A DNA stretch of 20,066 bases, taken from contig JBBQHM010000035.1 of NCBI GenBank assembly GCA_038323965.1, forward strand, positions 1-20,066, in the 5' to 3' direction. The translations under genes were made by a program, and so were the position numbers. Below are positions 14,910 through 20,066 of the stretch, one piece after another. Under the pieces are notes generated by a model, which had not been told where the DNA came from, ran no database searches, and saw nothing but the letters and a program-made list of their open reading frames with translations. Position 1 is the first letter of the stretch; each line of letters opens with the position of its first letter. The DNA comes from JBBQHM01 sp038323965 (lineage in GTDB: Bacteria > Verrucomicrobiota > Verrucomicrobiia > Chthoniobacterales > UBA10450).

Positions 14910-16507
14910 GCTTTTTTCACATCGGCGCGCACACGATGCAATCCCGTCGCGCCGTCGGGCACCTGATCGCGGAATTCGCTTATTTGCAGCTCGCCATCGC
15001 CATCCGTGGCGCGCACCAGCAACACCGATTCGCCCTCTTCATCGGGCATCCATTCGTAACGCCAGAGGCTCCATGAAATCTTCGTCCCGGGCTGGTGAAT
15101 CTCGGCCTCCTCCCACGTCTCGCCATCATCCGTGCTGACCTCGACCTTGTTGATTCCGCGATCGCCGCCGAATGCCATTCCGCGCAGCTCTGCCATTTTT
15201 CCGATGAGGAACGGCTCCGCGAAATGATCGCCCGCGACCTGCGGCGCATCGATGCGCGAATGCGTTGGGACTTCGTCGCCTTCGCGCGCCCAGCCTTGTT
15301 CTTTGTAAAAACCGGCGTCGCGATTGTTCTTAATCCGCGGATCCGAATCATCGAGCAGCTCGATGCGTGTCAGCCATTTTGGATTTTTCTCGCCGTAAAG
15401 CCCCGGCACAATCATGCGCAACGGATAGCCGTGACGCTGCGGAAGCGGCTCACCGTTCATCTCGTAGGCGACCAGCGTTGTCTCCTCTGTTGCCTTGTCG
15501 AAACGAAACGTTTCGTAATACCCATCCGCCGCGTGAAAGAGCACGCGCGTGACATTCGGTTTCGGTTTTACCTGCGCGAGAAGTGTCGGCAACGGCACCC
15601 CTTTCCACATCGCGTTGGAGCAAAGTCCACTGCCGATACCATACGAAATACAGAGCAACGTCGTCTCCTGCTCGACCGCTGGCATCGCCGCGATCTCGGC
15701 AAATGTATAAGTGCGCGGTGTCTCGACCTTGCCCATAATTTCAAGTCGCCACGCGTCGCGATCGACCACCGGGTCGACCAGATTCTTCGAGACCTGATAA
15801 AATTCGTCGTTCGGACGGATGGGCGTGATCTTTTGGACGCCCGGTCCGCCGTATTGCCGTCCGTCATAGGAAAAAGTGCCAAGCTGGAAAAAGCGGCGCA
15901 GCAAGCCGCCCAGGAGCACTGCGAAAGCAGCGCCAATGCCGATCGCGAGGAAACGCCGTCGCCCAGCTGACGTGTCCGCAGTGTTGGAATCAGTCCGTGG
16001 GCGCGTGAGCAGTCCGCAGAAAAACATGATGCCGAATCCGCAAACGCTGAAAGTGATGAACATTTCCACGACGCTGATGACGCGCGCGAAAGCCGGCGGA
16101 TACCCGCGATAGTTCGTGAGCAGCGTCGGCCAGAGTAGCGCGGCGACGAGCAACGTCGCGGCGATCACCCCCGGAACGATGAGTCGCAACCCGTTGCGAT
16201 TCGATCGACCGACAAACCACGTGTAGATCACGCCGCCAAGCGATGCGACGGCAAGGTGGCCGGCGATCGCGCCGTACACGCCTTGCAATTTTAGCGGCGT
16301 ATATCCACCTGCTTTTACGAGCGAGCCGATGAAAAATTTCACCGTCAGCAGCGGGAATAAGCGGTCGAAAATCAGCTCGGTCGGAGTCGGCCAGCCGAAC
16401 GCGTACCGAAGCAATGCCATCGAAGCGAGCATCGCGATGCCTGCGAGAAGGCCGGAGACGATCCCCACGAACAGGATGGAAAACCAGGAACGCGAAGTTG
16501 TGTTCAT
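14906..16507 (-). CDS. Membrane-anchored sulfite-oxidase-family molybdoenzyme with internal twin-arginine motif
   Basis: The 533 residues have two parts. Residues 1-170 are membranous, with segments near 8-32, 49-66 (weaker), 75-99, 107-131 and 141-167. Then AGRRRFLAIG (181-190) matches the Tat consensus RRxFL, followed by a sixth hydrophobic segment (186-206). The rest is the oxidoreductase molybdopterin-binding domain (about 225-395), with ETTLLCISYG containing the probable Mo-ligand C286, then SNAMWKGVPLPTLL. A Mo-co dimerisation-type domain (about 420-530) follows, with VEVSTDDGETW and WRYEW. I infer Sec insertion of the N-terminal helices and Tat export of the folded Mo domain to the periplasm. 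Substrate is unknown: sulfite oxidation, or sulfoxide reduction as in MsrP, are options. It lies in the middle of the cofactor operon with 4-bp overlaps on both sides. No haem-binding b-type pattern is obvious. Confidence 0.88.
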   Translation of the reverse strand: MNTTSRSWFSILFVGIVSGLLAGIAMLASMALLRYAFGWPTPTELIFDRLFPLLTVKFFIGSLVKAGGYTPLKLQGVYGAIAGHLAVASLGGVIYTWFVGRSNRNGLRLIVPGVIAATLLVAALLWPTLLTNYRGYPPAFARVISVVEMFITFSVCGFGIMFFCGLLTRPRTDSNTADTSAGRRRFLAIGIGAAFAVLLGGLLRRFFQLGTFSYDGRQYGGPGVQKITPIRPNDEFYQVSKNLVDPVVDRDAWRLEIMGKVETPRTYTFAEIAAMPAVEQETTLLCISYGIGSGLCSNAMWKGVPLPTLLAQVKPKPNVTRVLFHAADGYYETFRFDKATEETTLVAYEMNGEPLPQRHGYPLRMIVPGLYGEKNPKWLTRIELLDDSDPRIKNNRDAGFYKEQGWAREGDEVPTHSRIDAPQVAGDHFAEPFLIGKMAELRGMAFGGDRGINKVEVSTDDGETWEEAEIHQPGTKISWSLWRYEWMPDEEGESVLLVRATDGDGELQISEFRDQVPDGATGLHRVRADVKKA

Positions 16508-17082
16508 AGCGGTGGGTGCATCAAATCTTCCGGCGTGTTGACGTTCTTATACAACTCGCGATCGGATGAAGCGACGTTGATCAGTCGCATCCTGCCGGCA
16601 TCAGCGAGCTCACGGATGAGCGGCTGCAGCGAAAAATATTCCCGCGTGTCGAGCGCATCGCGAAAAAACTGAGCGCTCTCGCGCGGGTAAACCGCAGCCA
16701 GCGGTTCGATGAGATCGTCAATGAGCGGCGCGGCGCCCACTTCCGGCGCGGCCATTTCGGCAATCCATTGCAGCTGACTCGCACTCAGGTGCGGAAGATC
16801 GATTGCGAGGGCGAGCAAGTGGTCGCTTGAGGAGATCGCCAGCGCGGCGGCAAGGCCGCTCAACGGACCACGCGAAGGAGCGGCATCGGTGACGAGATCA
16901 ACATCGGCGGGTCGCCATTCACGATCTTCGCGTGCGGACAATAAAACCTTGTCCGGCACTAACTCGCGGAGCTTTTCCAGCTGGACCTGCCAGAGCGGAC
17001 GCCCACGCCAATCCATCGTCGCCTTGTCGCGACCCATGCGCCGCGATTGACCGCCGCACAAAAGGACAGCGGTTAGCGACAT
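16504..17082 (-). CDS. mobA: Molybdenum cofactor guanylyltransferase (MobA)
   Basis: MobA transfers GMP to Mo-molybdopterin to make MGD, needed by DMSO-reductase-family enzymes such as the FdhF/YdeP protein at the window's end. The 192 residues have the nucleotidyltransferase signature LLCGGQSRRMGRDKA (7-21), the GPLSGLAAAL segment, and LAIDLPHLS, where the Asp should bind Mg. The ending NVNTPEDL is typical of MobA. The ATG follows the MOSC stop with no gap (TAA then ATG), and the stop overlaps the molybdoenzyme by 4 bp. Sulfite-oxidase-family enzymes generally do not need GMP, so its client is probably FdhF rather than the adjacent enzyme. Confidence 0.93.
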   Translation of the reverse strand: MSLTAVLLCGGQSRRMGRDKATMDWRGRPLWQVQLEKLRELVPDKVLLSAREDREWRPADVDLVTDAAPSRGPLSGLAAALAISSSDHLLALAIDLPHLSASQLQWIAEMAAPEVGAAPLIDDLIEPLAAVYPRESAQFFRDALDTREYFSLQPLIRELADAGRMRLINVASSDRELYKNVNTPEDLMHPPL

Positions 17083-17571
17083 TTAGTGGATCGCCACCGC
17101 CGAGGTTACGCGCAGTTCGCCATCTGAAAGTATTCGGGCGCGCAAGCCGCCATTTCCTTTCATGAATTTCTCGGCGCCCGGCGCGAAAGCCTGCTCCATC
17201 CAGAAACAGGGACGACACTCTTCCGTGCCGTGAAATCGCACGCCCTGCATTTCGAACTCCGTGCCGATCAGCGTATTCAAATCGACACCGCGCGTGATGA
17301 CATTCCGCCGTAGCACCGCCGGCCCTGCGTCGTGAACGTTCAGCGCGTCACAAAGCGCGTGATAAATTTCCTCGGCAAAAAAAGTGATCTGACCTTTGTA
17401 AGAATCGCGATAGTCAAAGAAGCGATCACCGCGAATCCCATGGCCTGCCACGCACTCAATCTGCTCCACCTCCAGCGTGGGATGCTCAGCGGGTTCGCGA
17501 CCTTTGTGCCCAAAGTAATTGTGCTCCGGCGAAATGTAGAGATGCAGGATTTCCACGCCGAAGAATATCAC
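17083..17571 (-). CDS. MOSC-domain protein
   Basis: MOSC domains occur at the C-terminus of Mo cofactor sulfurases and in small stand-alone proteins that bind cofactor or persulfide. This protein has EILHLYISPEHNYFGHKG near the start, IECVAGHGIRGDRFFDY, the NVITRGVDLN segment and ECRPCFWMEQAF containing the conserved cysteine region. The frame is open from a TTG at 17610, but that start would run through the fdhD start codon. I chose the GTG at 17571 because GGAAG lies 5 bases upstream and the family N-terminus begins a few residues later; GTG at 17556 is the other choice. It is the first gene of the operon and divergent from fdhD by only 14 bp. Confidence 0.88.
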   Translation of the reverse strand: MIFFGVEILHLYISPEHNYFGHKGREPAEHPTLEVEQIECVAGHGIRGDRFFDYRDSYKGQITFFAEEIYHALCDALNVHDAGPAVLRRNVITRGVDLNTLIGTEFEMQGVRFHGTEECRPCFWMEQAFAPGAEKFMKGNGGLRARILSDGELRVTSAVAIH

Positions 17572-17582
17572 CGGAGCTTCCG
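17571..17582. promoter_or_regulatory. Facing Shine-Dalgarno sites of MOSC gene and fdhD
   Basis: On the plus strand GGAG (17573-17576) lies 9 bases before the fdhD ATG at 17586. On the minus strand GGAAG (17581-17577) lies 5 bases before the MOSC GTG at 17571. The two sites are side by side on opposite strands within 12 bp, leaving no room for promoters between the genes. Each gene's promoter should therefore lie inside the other's coding region, giving overlapping 5' transcripts. Confidence 0.55.
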
Positions 17583-17585
17583 AAA

Positions 17586-18401
17586 ATGAAAGCGATCGGT
17601 GCCGGAACAATCATCCGGCGCAAGCCGGATGGAACGCTGGAGTGCGTGACCGACGAAGTGACAGTCGAAGAACCGCTGGAGATTCGACTTGGTAAAAATT
17701 CGCTCGCCGTGACCATGCGCACGCCGGGGCATGATGAAGAACTTACCGCCGGATTTTTGTTAGCGGAAAACTTGATTCGTTCAGCGCGTGACCTGCGCGA
17801 GCTGCGTCACTGCATTTTGCCCGGTTCGCTTGGCAACGTCATGAACGTCTCACTGGTTTCCGAGGCGAACATTCAGCTGCATTCGCTCCAGCGCCACGGC
17901 ACGATCTCGAGCAGCTGCGGGCTATGTGGGAAGACGAGCATCGCGGCGATTCACCAGCATTTTCCGCCGATTGCAACGTCGACGCCGATTCGGTTACCAC
18001 TCGCGACTTTGCTGCAACTGCCTGATCGGCTTCGAAGCGCGCAGGGAAATTTCGATCGTACGGGAGGGATTCACGCTGCGGCCATTTTCGATCTCGCAAG
18101 TGATCACATGATTCTTCGCGAAGATATTGGTCGCCATAACGCGGTCGACAAAGTCATCGGTCGCGCGCTGCTCAACGACTCGTTGCCGTTATCGAATCAC
18201 GTCCTGATGGTGAGCGGACGCTCGTCGCTTGAGATCGTGCAAAAGGCGCTCGCGGCGCGAATCGCGATCGTTGCGTCGGTCTCGGCGCCATCCAGCCTCG
18301 CGATCAATTTCGCGCGTGAATCCGGCCAGACACTCATCGGCTTCCTGCGCCCGCCGACATTTAACATCTACTCACACGTGGCGCGCGTTGCGCTCGACTG
18401 A
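17586..18401 (+). CDS. fdhD: Formate dehydrogenase accessory sulfurtransferase FdhD
   Basis: FdhD moves sulfur from a cysteine desulfurase to the bis-MGD cofactor of formate dehydrogenases, which need the terminal sulfido ligand. The 271 residues include VEEPLEIRLG, the SSCGLCGK motif (109-116) with catalytic C111 and C114, the REDIGRHNAVDKVIG segment, VSGRSSLEIVQKAL and SAPSSLAI. The ATG at 17586 with GGAG nine bases upstream is a convincing start. Its 3' end faces the FdhF/YdeP gene, the likely client, across 102 bp filled by a hairpin repeat. It is divergent from the cofactor operon and completes the supply line to that enzyme. Confidence 0.95.
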   Translation: MKAIGAGTIIRRKPDGTLECVTDEVTVEEPLEIRLGKNSLAVTMRTPGHDEELTAGFLLAENLIRSARDLRELRHCILPGSLGNVMNVSLVSEANIQLHSLQRHGTISSSCGLCGKTSIAAIHQHFPPIATSTPIRLPLATLLQLPDRLRSAQGNFDRTGGIHAAAIFDLASDHMILREDIGRHNAVDKVIGRALLNDSLPLSNHVLMVSGRSSLEIVQKALAARIAIVASVSAPSSLAINFARESGQTLIGFLRPPTFNIYSHVARVALD

Positions 18402-18409
18402 TCGCTGCC

Positions 18410-18501
18410 GTCATCCCGAGCGAAGTCGAGGGACCCCGTGGCAAAAGATTCGCTTAACGCCGCGGGGTTCTTCGACTCCGCTGCGCTTCGCTCAGAATGA
18501 C
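18410..18501. repeat. Dispersed hairpin repeat, copy 2
   Basis: The left arm (18410-18442) begins GTCATCCCGAGCGAAG and continues TCGAGGGACCCCGTGGC, the same sequence as copy 1 without its 10-nt module. The right arm (18459-18501) is an imperfect reverse complement and here carries the extra 10 nt (CGCAGCGGAG when read on the minus strand). It fills the gap between the convergent stops of fdhD and the fdhF-like gene, so it may serve as a bidirectional terminator. Confidence 0.8.
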
Positions 18502-18503
18502 CT

Positions 18504-20066
18504 TCAGATCGCGCGCTCAGCTGCAGCCGCCCGGATTTCGCGCACGCCGACTTCGACATCGGGTGACGGCGCAATGCTGATCACGATGAACTTGCTCGTC
18601 GGCGTATTCGCGCGATCTGCGACGCTGTTGATTGGAACAAGAACATTTCCTTCCGGGTAATAAATCGCCGTGCAACCGCGCGCGATCGGGTAGGGCGCCA
18701 CCTGAAAATGTCTCGCGTAACGCCGCTCGTCTTCGCCGAAATAACTCGTTAGGTCCACCAGCTGTCCCTGCTCCAGACCGGCTTCTTTGACGTCGTCTGG
18801 ATTCATGAAAATTACCCGGCGGCCGTTGTAAATCCCGCGGTAACGATCATCGAGCCCGTAGATGTGCGTGTTGAACTGATCGTGCGACCGAATCGTCATC
18901 AGGATATAGCGCCCCGGCTCCATCTCGTTGCGAGGAATAGGGTGCACCGTGAAAAGAGCTTTCCCGATTCCATTGTTAAATTTGCGGTGATCGCGCGCTT
19001 CGTTCGGCAGGTAGAACACATTTTCCGCGATGCGTTCGTTGAAGCGTTCGAATCCCGGGATGACACGCTCGATGTGATCGCGAATTCGATTGTAATCGCT
19101 GGTCAACCCTTCCCAATCGACGTTGCTTTTTCCATCCAACGTCGCGCGCGCCATGCCCGCGACGATCGCATGTTCGCTCTTTAACTGATCGCTCGCCGGC
19201 TCCACGACGCCGCGTGATGGATTCACGATTCCCATCGAATCTTCCACCGTCACGAACTGCTCTCCGCCACTCTGGCGATCGATCTCCGAACGACCGAGAC
19301 ACGGCAGAATCAGCGCGATCTCGCCGGTGATCAGATGCGAGCGATTCAGCTTCGTCGAGACCTGCGCGGTCAGCCGACACTTCTGCAGCGCCGCCGCCGT
19401 GTATTCGGTGTCAGGCGACGCCGAAAGAAAGTTGCCGCCCAAAGCGATGAACGCGCGAATTTCGCCGCGATACATCATCTTGATCGCTTCGACTGTGTCG
19501 ACCCCGTGCTTCGTCGGCGGCGCGAAATTGAATTCCTGTCCGAGCTTCGACATGAACTCGTCGTTCATCCGCTCCCAAATCCCCATCGTGCGATCGCCCT
19601 GCACATTCGAGTGGCCGCGCACCGGACACGGCCCCGCGCCGACGCGTCCGATGTGTCCGCCGAGGAACATGAAATTCATGATCTCCTGGATCGTGCCGAC
19701 GGCATTTTTGTGCTGCGTCAATCCCATCGCCCAGCAGCAGATGATGCGTTTCGACTGCATCGCAATCTCCGCTGCGGCGCGGATCATTTCGCGCGTGACG
19801 CCGCTGCTCACCAGAATGTCGTCCCAGCTCGCGGCCTCCAGATTCTCGATGAAATTTTCGTAACCGACCGTGCAGTTCGCGTTGAACTCGTGATCGAAAA
19901 CCGAGCCCGGATTTTTCCGCTCTGGCGCCAGCATCTCTTTCATGATGCCTTTCATGACCGCGACATCGCCGTTGATCCTGATCGGCAACCAAAGATCGCT
20001 CAACTCCGTGCCGGGCCCGAAAAGAGCGCCGGGAATTCGCAGCGGATTCTTCATGTCCTGCGGATT
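18504..20066 (-). CDS. FdhF/YdeP-type molybdopterin oxidoreductase, N-terminus missing
   Basis: About 520 C-terminal residues lie in the window and the frame stays open to its end, so the ATG at 20054 is probably internal. The family normally has around 750 residues. It belongs to the DMSO-reductase superfamily that binds bis-MGD. Visible signatures are CCWAMGLTQHKNAVGTIQEI, FMFLGGHIGRVGAG followed by PCPVRGHSNVQGDRTMGI (the hallmark of the FdhF/YdeP group), ALGGNFLSASPDT, and the C-terminal cofactor-closing domain with RSHDQFNTHIYGLDDRYRG. The N-terminal part, where a Mo-ligand Cys or SeC and any Fe-S site would be, is outside. E. coli YdeP is linked to acid resistance, and true formate dehydrogenase activity cannot be claimed. 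fdhD faces it convergently and mobA is close by, supporting a bis-MGD enzyme needing sulfuration. Confidence 0.9.
   Translation of the reverse strand, partial: NPQDMKNPLRIPGALFGPGTELSDLWLPIRINGDVAVMKGIMKEMLAPERKNPGSVFDHEFNANCTVGYENFIENLEAASWDDILVSSGVTREMIRAAAEIAMQSKRIICCWAMGLTQHKNAVGTIQEIMNFMFLGGHIGRVGAGPCPVRGHSNVQGDRTMGIWERMNDEFMSKLGQEFNFAPPTKHGVDTVEAIKMMYRGEIRAFIALGGNFLSASPDTEYTAAALQKCRLTAQVSTKLNRSHLITGEIALILPCLGRSEIDRQSGGEQFVTVEDSMGIVNPSRGVVEPASDQLKSEHAIVAGMARATLDGKSNVDWEGLTSDYNRIRDHIERVIPGFERFNERIAENVFYLPNEARDHRKFNNGIGKALFTVHPIPRNEMEPGRYILMTIRSHDQFNTHIYGLDDRYRGIYNGRRVIFMNPDDVKEAGLEQGQLVDLTSYFGEDERRYARHFQVAPYPIARGCTAIYYPEGNVLVPINSVADRANTPTSKFIVISIAPSPDVEVGVREIRAAAAERAI

Noticed and set aside
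15095..15970. 291-codon open frame on the plus strand inside the molybdoenzyme gene
   Set aside because: It is antisense to the Mo-cofactor domain with clear family motifs. Its translation is Arg/His-rich and looks like nothing known.
17572..17610. TTG start at 17610 for the MOSC gene, giving 175 residues
   Set aside because: It would extend through the fdhD start codon and add residues not typical of the family. GTG at 17571 has a good Shine-Dalgarno.

Overview
The window reads as a contiguous stretch of a moderately high-GC, Gram-negative chromosome, densely packed with housekeeping and metabolic genes. Kdo/LPS synthesis (KdsD), an EF-P with an unusual lysine-free tip loop, small secreted proteins that I do not recognise, and GC-rich hairpin repeats together suggest a soil verrucomicrobium (Spartobacteria/Chthoniobacterales type). 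This taxonomic call is inference from recognised protein styles, not a database result. No tRNA, rRNA, CRISPR, phage or insertion sequence was seen.

Layout. 1-1339: the 3' end of argS, then a convergent secreted protein of unknown function and a 389-bp gene-free divergent region with inverted repeats. 1340-8405: treY (maltooligosyl trehalose synthase) on +; a leftward run of kdsD, a 251-bp hairpin-rich spacer, efp and an integral-membrane HEXXH (M50-like) protein; then a rightward pair of a small Pro-rich exported protein and a GT4 glycosyltransferase. 8414-12204: a class A penicillin-binding protein on - whose transpeptidase nucleophile motif looks degenerate, divergent from a MidA/NDUFAF7-type methyltransferase. 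12169-17571: a tightly coupled eight-gene molybdenum-cofactor operon on -, in transcription order MOSC protein, mobA, a membrane-anchored sulfite-oxidase-family enzyme, moaD, moaE, moeA, moaC, mogA. 17586-20066: fdhD on + facing the C-terminal two thirds of an FdhF/YdeP-type molybdopterin oxidoreductase on -, with only a hairpin repeat between them.

How the genes fit together. About 8 kb at the right end is a molybdoenzyme island. MoaC, MoaD and MoaE build molybdopterin, MogA and MoeA insert molybdate, and MobA adds GMP for DMSO-reductase-family enzymes such as FdhF. FdhD sulfurates the cofactor of formate-dehydrogenase-like enzymes, and the MOSC protein probably handles cofactor or sulfur. 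Two client enzymes are present: the sulfite-oxidase-family protein inside the operon and the FdhF/YdeP protein beside it. moaA and a moeB-like activator are not in the window. The left half carries envelope functions (KdsD, penicillin-binding protein, glycosyltransferase, secreted proteins) and trehalose synthesis.

The points most worth a second look are: the penicillin-binding protein with TAMT in place of SxxK; the Mo enzyme whose twin-arginine motif lies after a polytopic membrane domain (a dual Sec/Tat architecture); the EF-P with Asn at the modification site; the two copies of a long-arm/short-arm hairpin repeat; and the nearly abutting MOSC/fdhD start regions whose Shine-Dalgarno sites sit side by side on opposite strands.
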